Positions 11,549-23,258 of a DNA stretch of 64,000 nucleotides are shown here, piece by piece; the first letter of the stretch is position 1, and each line of letters opens with the position of its first letter. Position numbers and translations under genes: made by a program. The stretch comes from Paulownia fortunei. Taxonomy: Eukaryota > Streptophyta > Magnoliopsida > Lamiales > Paulowniaceae. The stretch spans positions 8,318,673 to 8,382,672 of the forward strand of contig CM033115.1 of assembly GCA_019321725.1 (NCBI GenBank), read 5' to 3'. The notes beneath the pieces were generated by a model. The model had not been told where the DNA came from. It ran no database searches and worked only from the letters and a program-made list of their open reading frames with translations.

Positions 11549-12240
11549 TTAACCATAACTAGGAAAGGTCAACCTAGAATATGAGGCATGTCCACATCCT
11601 CCTCCATATCCAAACAATTCAATCGGGAATATGAATTTATCTACCTTGACTAGTACATCTTCAATGATACTTCTTGGATATTTGATGGAGTGGTCAGTTA
11701 GTTGCAAAGATAGCGTGGTAGGCTTTAGCTCCCCAAGTCCAAGTTTCCTAAAAATAGTCATAAGCTTAAGATTAATGCTTGCACCTAGATCACATAAAAC
11801 TTTAAGAAATGAAATTGGACCAATGGTGCGAGGTATAGAAAAACTCCCTAGATCTTTTAGTTTTGGAGAAAGTTTGTTTTGAACAATCACATAGCACTCC
11901 TCAATTAAGTTCACCATTTCGTGTTGCTCCAATTTTTTTTATTGGACAAGATTTTCTTTTCAAGAACTTTTCATAACTAGGCATTTGAAGTGAAGCATCA
12001 GCAAATGGAATATTAATATGCAATTTCTTGAAAACCTACAAAAACTTAGCAAATTGCATGTCTAATTTATGTTTTTTTAAAGCTAAAGGAAAAAGATGAA
12101 GGATACTTATCACCTTGGGTGATTTAATCGGTGTAGATGAAGTGCTTGGTCTGGTAGTAAGTTTATCCTCCTTCACTTGACTTTCAACCTCTTTTCTATT
12201 TCTCAATGCGATGGCCTTCACATGCTCTTTAGGATTCATT
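11549..12240 (-). pseudogene. Element B aspartic protease remnant
   Basis: The frame 11932-11549 contains VLCDLGASINLKLMTIFRKL (catalytic DLGA kept), then GLGELKPTTLSLQL and IEDVLVKVDKFIFP. After that a frameshift replaces the expected domain end with glycine-rich sequence. Upstream, 12239-12036 is the gag-protease linker, starting MNPKEHVKAIALRNRKE, a stock Athila motif. Confidence 0.75.
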
Positions 12241-12384
12241 TCGGTGTCACTAGGCAGTGCGCCTTGAGTTCTACAAAAATCATACTCGGGAATTACCCCA
12301 CTCGAGTCTCCAAATTTTAGATCGATACCCCTTGATTTTGGAATCTTTTTTTGGTAGTTGATATGAACTTGGCCATAAGATCCT

Positions 12385-13417
12385 CTATGCTTGGCTTTTT
12401 TTCTTAAGATGGAAATGCCGGCGGTGATGGTTAACGTATTTTATTGTTACTCCATGAAAAATTGGGGTGATTTCTCCATCCAGGATTATATTTGTTGGAA
12501 TAAGGGTTGTTTTGTGGCCTGTAAAAATTACCAACAAAATTAGCTTGCTTAGATCATTGAGAAAAAGGATTCCCCACCTGACATTCAGTGCTAAAATAGC
12601 CTTTTCCACATAATTCACATGTGACACTTTGCACTTTCATGGCCGAGGCACTCATATTGTCAATATTTTTGTTGAGTGCCTCAATTTTGAGTGATGAAGG
12701 TTGTATATGTGTCCCCATTATGCACACCAACAGGCTTTTTGCCAGTAGTTCGATCAGATTGTCATTGGTACCTCTTGCCGTTGCATCAATCATTACATGA
12801 TTAGCTGGAGATAAACCATTATAGAATGTTTGTACATGTAACCACATGGGATGACCATAATGTGGGCATTTTCTTAGCTTGATGTTGAATCTTCCCTAGG
12901 CCTCATACAATGTCTCCATGTCAAACTACATAAAAGTAGATATATCATTACACATACTTAGCTAAAAAATATTGGCCATAACCTCCAAAGTAGTGATGGA
13001 ACTAACGGGTAACGAATTCAACCAACACTTTGCTTTATCTCGCAAAGAGAAAAGAAAGAGCCTCAACCTTATTGCATCCTCCGTTACACTATTATGCTTG
13101 AATATATCACAAATCTCAAGAAAGTTTGTAATATGTGCATTTGGATCATCACTCGATAGGCCACCAAATTAGACTGATGTTTGAATTATTTGGATGATGG
13201 CTAGTTTAATCTCGAATGTTTTAGCTTGAATGGCTGGCCTCCGAATGCTTGAAGTGGTACCGTTGATGGATGGCTTAGCACAATCTAACAAAAAATTAGT
13301 GTTTACATCTTGCTCGTTATTTGTTATACCTTCTTTTTCTTTTCTATTCAACTCATGAAATGTTCTTTCAAATCTAGGTTCGTATGACACAAGTTCTTGA
13401 CAACTAGAACAGGCCAT
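12385..13417 (-). pseudogene. Element B gag remnant
   Basis: Capsid protein remnant. Minus-strand pieces: 13417-13169, then with stops and shifts IRLRLFLFSLRDKAKCWLNS near 13020-13080 (gag core), and 12847-12554 with FYNGLSPANHVMIDATARG. A zinc knuckle near 12590-12628 reads CELCGKGYFSTEC: the His of the CCHC set is replaced by Tyr. A linker with NPYSNKYNPGWRNHPNFSW follows at about 12440-12520, typical of Athila gag. The start at 13417 is only the first ATG of the open stretch. Confidence 0.75.
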
Positions 13418-13588
13418 ACACTAAATGTGCAACTACAAAACAAAAATTACCAAAACTATAATAAAGAAAATAAATAAATAAGAAAGATATTGAGAACTAA
13501 GAAAATACTATGAAAGAAAAATAATATACAAAAATTAAGATCTAAAGTAAAGCTAGAAAGAGTGGATTTCAATATTATTTAAAACACA

Positions 13589-13606
13589 ATCCCCGACAAT
13601 GGCGCA
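13589..13606 (-). other. Primer-binding site of element B
   Basis: On the minus strand the sequence reads TGCGCCATTGTCGGGGAT, one or two changes from the tRNA-Asp type site TGGCGCCGTTGCCGGGGA of Athila elements. It fixes the orientation of element B. Confidence 0.8.
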
Positions 13607-13612
13607 AAAAAA

Positions 13613-15233
13613 TTGAAACCAACTTACTAGCAAGTGCACTTGTCAAGTAATAAAGAGTGAATATTCTGGATTGTTGTGTCCAAGGGATTATGTAAACAAG
13701 TACTAAAATAAAAACTTTTCCTATCTTTATTAAAGATCAAATATGATGGATGAATATTTTAACAAAGAAGTATGTAGGGAAAAAAGAAATAATAAAGTAA
13801 AGGCTAAGACATAGGTTCACTAATTCTCTTTAATGTATTATTCCACTTACTATGGTTACAAGAAATATCTTTTTCATGTGACAACTAAATTTTCAAAGTC
13901 AATCAATATTTTTTTTTCAAGAGATATCAATTCTATCATTATCTAACAATATATTATATTCTTATGTAAATTTAATTAGATAAGAGTGCATTACCGATCC
14001 ATGAAATTCACTAGTTTTCGACAAACATTATGTCTATGACCATTGCATGTATTAATTCATATATCTCTATGTTCAATTAATCCATTACATGTATTATTAG
14101 AACACTTGTTCAAACATTACCTCTTGATCTCAATTACTATAAAACAAATCTATTAAAATATGGCCATACTTCTAATAGCATTAACATCATAATACATGCT
14201 TAACATAAAATCAAATAATCTTATACCATAGTAAATAGAAATACTATACTTCCAAAAATCAGCTAACCATGGCATTAGCTAAGGAAATTTAGCTCATAAA
14301 AACCATAATGAAACTGAAATAACACAAATTAAGCATTGCAAATCAAGAATCTAATGAATGAAAATGAAGCAAAATACATATGAGAAAGGAATAAGAAATC
14401 TAGAAAGACATTAAGTACATATGCAGAAATCCGTCTTCCTATTTTCTCTCCTCTATTTCTCTCATTTCTTTTTCATTTATTTTCTGAAGTTAGAATCCCT
14501 TCTCGTCTTATGGTTGATGATCATCTCCCTCTTTTTATAGCCAAAACCATGCTCTATTTTTTCTTAATTTAATTTAATTTCTAAGATAAGAAGTCATATG
14601 TTAAAATCTGCCAATTGATCTACCCACCTATTTTGACTATTTTTTCCCTTTGTTAATGGTTGAATTAGTTGTTATGGTCTTTTACAAATTTATAGCCCCA
14701 TTTGTTAGATTTTATTTTCAAATAGATTCATCTAATTCTAATCAATAGGGAGAATGTGATGCTTGATTTATGGAGACATGTCTGAGTAGAGAAATTCCTT
14801 CCACGACACTTTGACTATTTTTTTGCTTTTATCAAGGCTGAATTGGGTTGAACTTCTATCGGTAAAGTAGTATCCCTTTATCTTAGCTTTTCAATTGATC
14901 AATATTCAATTGAAAAGGGCTTTTCAGCGCAAGTTATGTCTAAAATATGAAATTTACCCAAGTCTAAAAATACCCTAAATCTAAATTTCCAACCATCACA
15001 TGCATAGCCCATGTGGTTTCTTGTATATTTTGATTCACACTTTATGGACTTTGGAAAAAAATGACTTTTTTCTCAATTATAATGCTTTTTTGATCCAATA
15101 AAAAATTATCTCCCAATTTGCTCCTACAAAATAGTTTTACAACATGAAGTGTAGTATTGAATAAATAGTAGACAAAATTGCATTAAATTTGTGATGTTAG
15201 GGCACAAAACTATGTCAAGTTATGTATTTATCA
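13613..15233 (-). repeat. 5' LTR of element B
   Basis: Bounded by the primer site on one side and by an end reading TGATAAATACATAAC on the minus strand (15233 inward). The inner end carries GACAAGTGCACTTGCTAGTA on the minus strand (13629-13648), a motif often seen at the 3' end of Athila-like LTRs. No partner LTR is present. The inner boundary is accurate to about 10 bases. Confidence 0.7.
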
Positions 15234-15654
15234 ATAGGGTCAAGTTGTAGCATTAAAGGTACACATTTAAGTCCACACTTAATTCTCTCTTGATCCCTTT
15301 TATCATTTTAGTTCTATGTGTTATAACTTAGGCATCATCAAGCCTAACAATCTGTTTGAACTTACGTGTCTAGGATACAAGGTTTGTAAGCGGAGTCAGA
15401 GTTCATTACAATAGACTAGGATATTAGAGATCGGGTTGTTGTAATGAAGCCATGTATAAGATCAAGGTACTATAAATAAGGTCAAGTTGTAGAATTAAAA
15501 ATATGCAATTAAGATCCACACATAAGTTCCTCTATGATCTTTATATATTTGTTCTTCTTTCGGTTCACATTAAGGGATCACAGGGTTATAGTCGAGGGCC
15601 ACCTTAACTAGTTTGACAATCTGTTTGAGCTTGAATGTCCAAATATAGGGTTCT
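15234..15654. repeat. Unassigned sequence with an imperfect 243-bp tandem duplication
   Basis: GGGTCAAGTTGTAGCATTAA (15238) recurs as AGGTCAAGTTGTAGAATTAA (15480). The block TGACAATCTGTTTGAGCTT (15615) parallels CTAACAATCTGTTTGAACTT (15343). The second copy runs up to the insertion site of element C and seems to continue beyond it at 24741. It may be the outer part of element D's 5' LTR or older DNA; no LTR terminus was found. Confidence 0.55.
15650..15654. other. Target-site duplication of element C, left copy
   Basis: GTTCT lies immediately left of the LTR start and is repeated at 24736-24740 immediately right of the element, as expected for a retroviral-type integration. Confidence 0.85.
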
Positions 15655-16296
15655 TGTAACACCCCCATTACTACGCAACTATATATATAATATAATTTGA
15701 CATGATAGAACTTGTGTGCATGCATGGAATATTTTTTTTTGTAACACTTTAAAAAAAGATAAATCACTTCTTACATGCACAACCCTATTTAAAATACTTT
15801 CTAATACATGTCATATATATAGCAGGATCAATATTTATATAAAAGCACAACACCCACAATGACCCAATATTTATATACTTATTTATAGTAAAGTTTTAAA
15901 AGCGAAATATAGTACCAGTCTAAAAATATAATACAATAGACTCAAAATATAACGAGCCAACAAAATAGCCTAATAGGTCGTCATCCATGTACACACTCTC
16001 TCAAACACCTGTAGGAGCTCTAACCGCCGCCCAGCCAATAAAAGATGCTTCAAACCTCGCTGTACTCACCTATAATGCATAAATATGAGCTAACACTCAA
16101 CAAGTAATGATTATGCATGTCAAAGAATAATCCACAATATCAAGTCATGCATATCAACATGCTATGCCCACAATGCAATTTTATGCATCAAAATATTTCT
16201 CTCATCATTTATTTCTTGGGCCTCTGACCAACGCTAATATCCCATACACCGAAAAAGAGTTCTGTACACCGCCATAATCCAATGGCCAATAATCAT

Positions 16297-16398
16297 ATAA
16301 GCATGCAAATCCATGCATACTCATACGCATACAAATCCCTGCACGCGAACCTGCAAATCTATGCATAAAACCATGCAAATCCATGCATGCTTCGGTGC
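16297..16398 (-). repeat. CATGCA/GCAAATCCATGC cluster in LTR C
   Basis: Imperfect short repeats around GCAAATCCATGCAT recur five or so times over about 100 bases. The same cluster appears at 23915-24003 and 63780-63870 in the other LTR copies. CATGCA is the core of the plant RY element bound by B3-type regulators; function here is not shown. Open frames here (for example 16313-16498) are by-products of the repeat. Confidence 0.75.
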
Positions 16399-16537
16399 AC
16401 TAGTAGTGGTCAGCAAAATATTTTTCTTTCTCACAATCATGCCGTACAATGCAAGATTTATCACAATACGCGTATATGATGCATGTACATGCCAATGAAA
16501 ATGCTCATGTATGTATACTCAATTGAGAGCCCTCTAC

Positions 16538-16549
16538 TATATATATATG
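16538..16549 (-). promoter_or_regulatory. Candidate TATA box of LTR C
   Basis: TATATATATAG on the minus strand, about 140 bases upstream (element orientation) of the CATGCA cluster and roughly 2 kb into the LTR. The position is plausible for a U3/R border. Start site unknown. Confidence 0.4.
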
Positions 16550-18517
16550 ATTTATGATATTACATATTATTCACACATCTACTATATCTATGAATTGTAG
16601 TTGCAAATGAATCTTCACTTATCTTTCACTTGGTTGGTGGCTTAGTCTAGATTTGTTTATTATTTTCCTCCAATCTTAGATGTAAAATAGCCTGTAATAT
16701 TACCAACATCAAGCACCATTCCCAATGTGGCAAGTTGAAAGCATAAAATATCATACTAAGACCTTAAACACCAAGTTATCTAGGTTTTACAAACTAGAAC
16801 CCAATTTAGTCTCTCCAATACCTTAACTTCTCATCTTAAATAATGTAAAAATCATATAATTGAAGTATTATAACTCTAATATCATGTACCTAATTGTTAA
16901 CACTCAATAGCAACATGTCTAGGTTGAAATATGCTAAGTTATCAAATGGGACAGATTCACATTTTCATATGTACTTGCTGTCCTATTAGTTGTATAATAA
17001 TTTTGACATCCCTAAACATATCCAATCACTCCCAATTTTTTCCCACACTTAGATAACATGTATATAAATGTAACCATATCATAGAATTGATAAAACTCAT
17101 GGATATAGCTTCCTTAGTTTAGCTCTCTTCACAACATACTGAAACAGATTATTTTCCTACCATGACAGTTTTGCACACTTCATGACATTAATGGTTTTGG
17201 CACCCTTACGTATATTCAATCTCTCCCAACCTTTTACCATACTTATATAACGTATACAAAGAGACATAAAATTTATATTATTGCCAAAAATAATGGATTT
17301 AGCTCCCCTAATTCAATCTCCTTCACAGCACACCAAAACAGATTTTGCTACTTTGGCAGTTTGAGTGTTTCTTCAATATCATTCTCGATTTCAATTTCTA
17401 ACCAATAAAAATTCAGTCCAATACTCTTAAATCATATATAAAAATGTATATGATGATAATTATAGGTTTTATTCAACATACCATACACTTTTGAAGCCTA
17501 AAATACAAGAATACAGTAAGGTGCCAGTTTCTAGCACAAGTGTTTTCTATCAAATATTTCCAACCACAAACCCTTTCTTTATGCATCAAAGCCTATATAA
17601 TAACATCCTAACACATTTATAAATAATATTCAAAGCTTAATAATTTAATAAACCTCAAAATAAATCTGAAAGTCATGCCAAACCCGTATGTTAAGCTCAC
17701 CTTGCACAGTTTTCTACTTGAACTTGGTTATTTCTCCTTCCCTTTGCTTGTTTTGCCTCTTTTTTTTGTTGGAATCACTTAGGACCTATTTAGAGATATT
17801 TTTCCATGTATTTAGAAGATGAAATAGTTCAGAATAAGGTTCAATTCGTGGCTGTTAGCTTAAGAGTGAAGAATTGGTTTAGGTGCTAGCTTGATAAGTC
17901 TAAGCATGAGGTGGCATGTAATGGTATAATCTGATTTTTTCCCTTGTCTTGCAACCCTAATCTTGTGTGTCTCACATATTCTTATTTGGTTGCAACCTAT
18001 CTTCATCACCATTCATTCCCGTAGGAAATTCCTATGTCCGTTCATTAGGTTCTTCACCCAAAAAATCATCGGTTCTTGCCCGATTGATAACTTTGTGCAC
18101 CGAAAGTGTTACAAGCCTATGAACCTAGTTAACATTTAAATTATAGTATTGTATGTCTAGTTGTCCTCTGTGTATGATTTAAATATACATATAATATTAA
18201 AATTCAAGATCGAACCGACTCTTTTTTTATAAACTTTTCGGTGACACCTTTCGAACTTCTAAGGTTACCACGTGTAACCTAGAACTATTCACTATATTAA
18301 TACCTAAATTTCTTCTTATCTCAATACAAAATCAACCACTTAGGTTAGGGGATTCGATAATCAATACCATGCGAGAGCTTCAAAATTAAGTTTAATGGTT
18401 AACAACGCCGTATAAAATGAATTATATGATGTCATACCAATGCAAATAGCACGTAATTAATATGTAATGCATGAATCATATGTGGCCATGTGAGTAGTAA
18501 GAGGCTCAGGTATCACA

Positions 18518-18532
18518 TCCTCCCCTCCTTAT
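18518..18532 (-). other. Polypurine tract of element C
   Basis: On the minus strand AAGGAGGGGAGGA lies directly before the 3' LTR start (TGTGATACC), the normal place of the plus-strand primer. Confidence 0.8.
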
Positions 18533-18539
18533 AAAAATT

Positions 18540-18970
18540 TTGTGCTCGAAATTTTAACTTACCGAAAAAGTTCAGGATACTTAGTTCTCGTTTCGTCCTC
18601 CCTTTCCCAAGTGGCCTTTTCTACTAATTAGTTTCTCCATAACACTTTAACTAATGGAATCTGTTTATTTCTTAGCTGTTTCACTTCTCATAACAAAATC
18701 TATACAGGCTTTTCTTCGTAGCTCAAATCTGCCTTTAATTCCACTAGTTCATTTTTCAGAATATGAGAGGGATTAACAATATATTACCTCAGCATAGACA
18801 CATGAAATACATTGTGTATTTGAGACATAGATGTTGGCAGATCCAGTCTATAAGAAACATCACCAATTCTTTCAATCACTGGGAATGTGCCAATGTATCT
18901 AGGACTCAATTTTCCTTTCTTCCCAAACCGCATGATGCCCTTCATTGGTACTACTTTCAAAAACACCTGA
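18540..18970 (-). pseudogene. Element C integrase C-terminus and chromodomain remnant
   Basis: Minus-strand frame 18966-18784 gives VVPMKGIMRFGKKGKLSPRY then PTSMSQIHNVFHVSML, the end of a chromovirus integrase. With stops and a shift, 18780-18540 continues to VKVLWRN-LVEKATWERE (about 18600-18660), the signature of a chromodomain, which targets such elements to heterochromatin. The polyprotein ends just before the polypurine tract. Stops replace several Gln and Trp codons. Confidence 0.8.
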
Positions 18971-19860
18971 TCTCCTATTGCAAACTCTAACGCCCTTCTT
19001 CATCGATCTACATAATTTTTCTGTCGATTTTTGGTAGTTTACATTTTTTGTCGAATCTGTAACACGGCTTCTATCATTTCTAAAATCATATCTGGGCTTA
19101 AAAGTTTCTTCTCACCAACTTCATCCTAGTGTATCGGAGACCTACACTTTTTGCCATACAATGCTTCATAGAGAGCCATTCCAATACTAGTCTGATAGTT
19201 GTTGTTGTATGCAAACTCCACTAAAGGTAGGAATGTACTCCACTAACCTTGGAAGTCTAATACACAGGCTCTGAGCATATCTTCCAACATTTGTATTGTT
19301 CATTCAGATTGCCCATTTGTCTGAGGATGATATGCTATACTGAATGATAACTGTGTTTCCAAAGCTTTATGTAAACTCCTCCAAAAAGCAAACAAAAATC
19401 TTGAATCTCTATCAAAAACTATAGACCATGGCACTCCATGAAGTCTGACAATCTTCTGAACGTATAATTGGGCATAGCGATCCATGGAATAGGTAGAACA
19501 TATGGGAAGAAAATGAGCAGACTTGGTCAATTTGTCGGTGATAACCCAAATAGCAACATGACCCTTAGTAGTCTTTGGCAAACCAATTACGAAATCCATG
19601 GTGATCCTTTCCTATTTCCATACTAGAATAAGTAGAGGTTGCAAAGTTCCTACGGGTCTTTAGTGTTCGGCCTTTATTTGCTAACATGTTAGACATTGCT
19701 CCACATGTTGGATGATGTCTTTTTTCATACCCGGCCACCAATAATGCATTTTTAAGTCTCTATACATCTTGGTAGCCCCTGGATGTACTCAATAAGACCC
19801 CTGGATGTACTCAATAAGGGGTTGAATGTACCTCTTTTAAAATGTCTTCCCGAATATTAT
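18970..19860 (-). pseudogene. Element C integrase core remnant
   Basis: The frame 19599-19300 gives MDFVIGLPKTTKGHVAIWVI, TDKLTKSAHFLP, then RLHGVPWSIVFDRDSRF and AYHPQTNGQSE. This covers the catalytic D,D,E core with the second Asp (in DRDSRF) and the Glu region intact. The zinc-binding part lies at about 19610-19790 in a broken frame, and a short local duplication (CCCCTGGATGTACTCAATAA, 19776 and 19798) interrupts it. Confidence 0.85.
19776..19817. repeat. 22-bp tandem duplication in element C integrase
   Basis: CCCCTGGATGTACTCAATAA occurs at 19776-19795 and again at 19798-19817 with 2 bases between. It would disrupt the reading frame of the zinc-binding segment. Confidence 0.85.
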
Positions 19861-19906
19861 CAATATTTAGCACACAAAACTGCCATCTAAATTATAAAAT
19901 ATCATT

Positions 19907-20640
19907 CTAAGTCATCTTAAATTCAGGAGTCATCTTAAATGCAGCAACATATTTTCTCATATTGATGAGATATTTATTATCTCGTTGTCCCTGTTTGATC
20001 CTATCAATTAGCATAGGTTGAAGCATCAGGGCTGCTAACTTTGCCTCTATTACTCCTGTCTGTAAAATCTCTATATTCATTTTTTGCAAATCATTCAATT
20101 CTAATTTCTGAATTAAAGCCATAGCTATTGTACTTTGTGTGGATTTTTGGTTCAATGCATTAGCTACAACATTGGCTTTATCGAGGTGGTAATTGATCAC
20201 ATAATCATAATCTTTTACCAGTTCCAGCCATCTTCTCTGCCGCATATTTAACTCTTTTTGTGTGAAGAAGTATTTAAAGCTCTTGTGATTAGTATAGATC
20301 TCACACCGTTCATCATATAAATAGTGCCTCCATATTTTAAGCACAAATACTATAGCAGCAAGTTCCAAGTCATGCGTGGGGTAATTCTTTTGGTACTCTT
20401 TAAGTTACCTGGATGTATACACAATTACTTTGCCATTCTGCATCCGTACACATCCTAATCCATTCTTCGATGCATCACTATAAATTACGAATCCTCCAAT
20501 ACCTGATGGAATTAAGAGAATAGGTGCTGAAGTCAACCTCTTTTTCAGCTCTTGGAAACTTCGCTCACACATATCCGTCTATCTAAACGTCACCCCTTTT
20601 CTGGTTAATTGTGTCAATGGCATAGCAATCTTGGAGAACC
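19907..20640 (-). pseudogene. Element C RNase H remnant
   Basis: Minus strand from about 20640: CERSFQELKKRLTSAPIL, then GGFVIYSDASKNGLGCV with the first catalytic Asp, [20 protein letters not shown] with the catalytic Glu, and [20 protein letters not shown], where the usual YTDHKS has Asn for the third catalytic Asp. The open frame 20368-19907 extends through the linker to integrase. Confidence 0.85.
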
Positions 20641-20644
20641 CCTC

Positions 20645-21345
20645 CACAAATCTTTGGTAATATCCAGCTAAACCCAGAAAACAGTGTACCTCGAAGGATT
20701 AGTAGGCTGCATGTAGTTGTTGATAGCTTTAACTTTACTTTGATCTACTAATATTCCTGCTCTTGATATAACATGTCCTAAGAATACCACACGATCTAAC
20801 CAGAACTCGTATTTCTTAAATTTGGTGTATAACTGCTTCACTTTCAGGACCTCTAGTACTTGTGTTAAATGTGCGGCATGCTCTTCTTTAGTTTTGGAGT
20901 AAACTAGAATGTCATCGATGAACACATTAACAAATTTATCCAAAAACTCCTTAGACACTCTATTCATCAGATCCATGAATACTGCTAGAGCATTAGTCAA
21001 TCCGAATGGCATCACCAAAAATTCATAGTACCCATATCTTGTACTAAATGCCATCTTGGGGATATCATATTCCTTTCTTTTTAGTTGATGGTACACAGAG
21101 CGTAAGTTAATCTTTGAAAATATTACAACAACCTAAAGCTGGTCAAATAAATCATCGATTCTAGGTAATGGATATTTATTCTTAATCGTGACCCTATTCA
21201 ACTCTCGATAATTGATGCACAGTCTCATGGTGCCATCCTTCTAACGTACAAATAGAACTGGTGCTTCCTAAGGTAAAAAGCTCGATTTGATAAATCCCTT
21301 GTCCAATAAGTCCTGCAATTGTACTTTCAATTCTTTCAACTCCAA
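20645..21345 (-). pseudogene. Element C reverse transcriptase remnant
   Basis: Starts around 21345 (MAPLELKELKVQLQDLLDKG). It passes two stops near 21270 and 21240 and reads [34 protein letters not shown], then frame 21096-20668 with [16 protein letters not shown], the active box [10 protein letters not shown] intact near 20906-20935, and [13 protein letters not shown]. It runs out of frame at 20700, just before the RNase H connection. The motif wording is that of Tekay-type chromoviruses. Confidence 0.9.
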
Positions 21346-22010
21346 GGGAGCCATTCTATAGGGAGTTTTAAAAATTGGAGATGTTCCTGGTTGTATGTCA
21401 ATAACAAACTCTATTTCACGATCTGGTGGCAGTCCCGGGAGATCATCTGGGAATACTTCAGTATATTCCTGCACCACTGGTATTTCACTCAGAGTTGGTG
21501 GGTGTTGTTCCTCAATGTTCATGACACTCACCAAGTACCCTTCGCAACCATCATTGAGTAATCGTTGTGCCTTCACCGCTGAAATCATAGGGAATCTGAA
21601 ATTCTTCACAATGTTGGCAAATGTGAAAGACTCTTTCCCATAAAGTTGAAATGTCACCGTCTTTTCCCTACAGTCGATAGTAGCCCCATACTTTGACAAC
21701 CAATCCATGCCCAAAATAACATCGTAATAATTCATATCCAGTATAATCAAATTAACATGTAATTCTCTAGCTTCAACAAGTATAACATAAGCTCTCAAAA
21801 TTCGATCGATTTGTCTAACACCTCCAGAGGGGACTATTACACTATAACTGATTTCTGCTACATCTAGTATTCTACCCAACCTCTTCACGAACTCAGTGGA
21901 TGCAAATAAATACGTGGCTCCATAATTAAATAACAGAAGTGTTGGAACACTAGAAATATAAAGTTTACCTGTTATCACCTATGAATTTGCCTCTGCATCC
22001 GCCCTGGTCA
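21346..22010 (-). pseudogene. Element C aspartic protease remnant
   Basis: The frame 21978-21268 is open for 236 codons. The active site reads LLLFNYGATYLFAS where FDSGATHSF is usual: the catalytic Asp is Asn and the Ser is Tyr. The flap/C-terminal block DVILGMDWLSKYGATIDC follows, then the linker PVVQEYTEVFPDDLPGLPPD into RT. The frame is long, but the protease could not work as read. Confidence 0.85.
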
Positions 22011-22049
22011 TGGTGAACACCTTAGCTGGTACATTCCTTTGGCTGGTAT

Positions 22050-23088
22050 GATTTTGTTTACCTGGGCAAAATTTGGCAATATGTCCCAATATTCCGCATA
22101 GAACGCACGTCCTAGTATCTATATAGCAGCCTCTAGTATGTCAATTACTATATTTCTGACACACAGCTTATGGCATCGATGCTTTTCCTTGTTCGACCCG
22201 TGGCCTCTTATGTTAACCTTCTTGTTGTTAGCCTCGTTCTTCTTGAAATTTAAATCCCAATTTCTATATTTAGATCGGCTTCTGCATTTGGACCATCCAC
22301 TTTTGCCCTACAGTCCATCTCTGTCCTTGTTGTCTAAATTACTGTTGAGCCTCCTATGCACGAGCGATTCTCAATTCAGCCGGTTTTGCTACTAGCGCCC
22401 TTTGAAAATATCACCCCTTGAGTACCTGCCATATTCACATCCTAGTATAAATCTGGCCTCAAACCCTTCAGAAATCTCTCTACTTTTAGTGCTTCAGTGC
22501 TGACCATGTGCGTAGCAAACCTGAACAGTTATTCAAATTTATGAATATATTCCCCAACAGTTATCGCTCCTTATCGCAGTTATATAAACTCATTCATCTT
22601 CTCATGCGAACTGGGGCCGTGAAATATTTATTTCGGAATAACTCCTTAAATCTATCCCAACTTATGGTAGTAATGCCCTCTATGTTGCTGATCATGTCCC
22701 AATAATGGCCTGCACTACCGCGAAGCATGAAAGTGGCACACATTACCCTCTTCTCTACTAGTACCTTGCTATACTGGAACATGTTTTCTAGGGTCCTCAA
22801 CCAGTCCTCTGCAGCGGTAGAATCAATCGCATCCTCAAATGTTGGGGGATCCAGCCTCCTAAATCATTCTCCCGCTATATATATATAGTCCGCTCGCTGT
22901 TGGTTTACCTCCACACGCAGTTGCTCACCATTATCCCTCTATCAAATCAGTTGCTAAATTTGTTTAGACTGTCGTTCAATGAACTCTATTAATTGGTTAA
23001 TCATGGTATCTCGATCATTAATCGGGGTAGGTGTCTCATTTCTATGCGCTCTGGTACCACCACTGCTCTCATCACAAGTTCTCACCAT
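22050..23088 (-). pseudogene. Element C gag remnant with zinc knuckle
   Basis: The likely start is the ATG at 23088 (MVRTCDESSGGTRAHRNETP), about 150 bases after the primer site. The gag core is at 22800-22594: MFQYSKVLVEKRVMCATFML, AGHYWDM and WDRFKELFRNKYF. A single CCHC knuckle, CVLCGILGHIAKFC, lies near 22070-22110 with all four ligands kept. At least four stops occur between 22960 and 22600. Confidence 0.85.
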
Positions 23089-23240
23089 TTTGCAGCACTG
23101 TTTTTCACAAGTTTGACAACATCTGGCCAATATAATACATAGAATATGTAATGCAATATATCATAATGTAAAACTTACTGGCATGGCTGCGCTCCGCAAG
23201 TTCTAAGATCATGTATATAGATAATCTACAGAATCAAGAC

Positions 23241-23255
23241 CTGGCTCTAATACCA
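23241..23255 (-). other. Primer-binding site of element C
   Basis: TGGTATTAGAGCCAG on the minus strand, three bases from the 5' LTR; one change from the TGGTATCAGAGC initiator-methionine tRNA site. Confidence 0.85.
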
Positions 23256-23258
23256 CTC

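Larger units (their letters stand above)
10247..15233 (-). mobile_element. Element B: truncated Athila-type gypsy retrotransposon
   Basis: Reading on the minus strand from 15233: one LTR, a primer site (13589-13606), gag, protease, and RT, which is cut at about 10253. RNase H, integrase and the 3' LTR are missing. The LTR and primer site differ from element A, so A and B are separate families. The cut coincides with the truncated end of A's 3' LTR, so a single deletion or illegitimate joining may explain both losses. Confidence 0.8.
15655..18517 (-). repeat. 3' LTR of element C (full length, 2863 bp)
   Basis: Starts TGTAACACCCCCATTACTAC and ends GGCTCAGGTATCACA on the plus strand. The partner is at 23259-24735, and a reverse-complement copy is at 61623-64000. 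It carries a candidate TATA box and, downstream of it in element orientation, a cluster of CATGCA motifs. Confidence 0.9.

Noticed and set aside
16313..16498. His/Thr-repeat open frame (also 63679-63861 on the minus strand) and a CRISPR-like look
   Set aside because: It is the CATGCA cluster of the Tekay LTR; repeats are short, irregular, without uniform spacers, and the same block recurs in each LTR.
21319..21643. Plus-strand open frames of about 80 codons
   Set aside because: Antisense shadows of element C protease-RT, which has clear family motifs on the minus strand.
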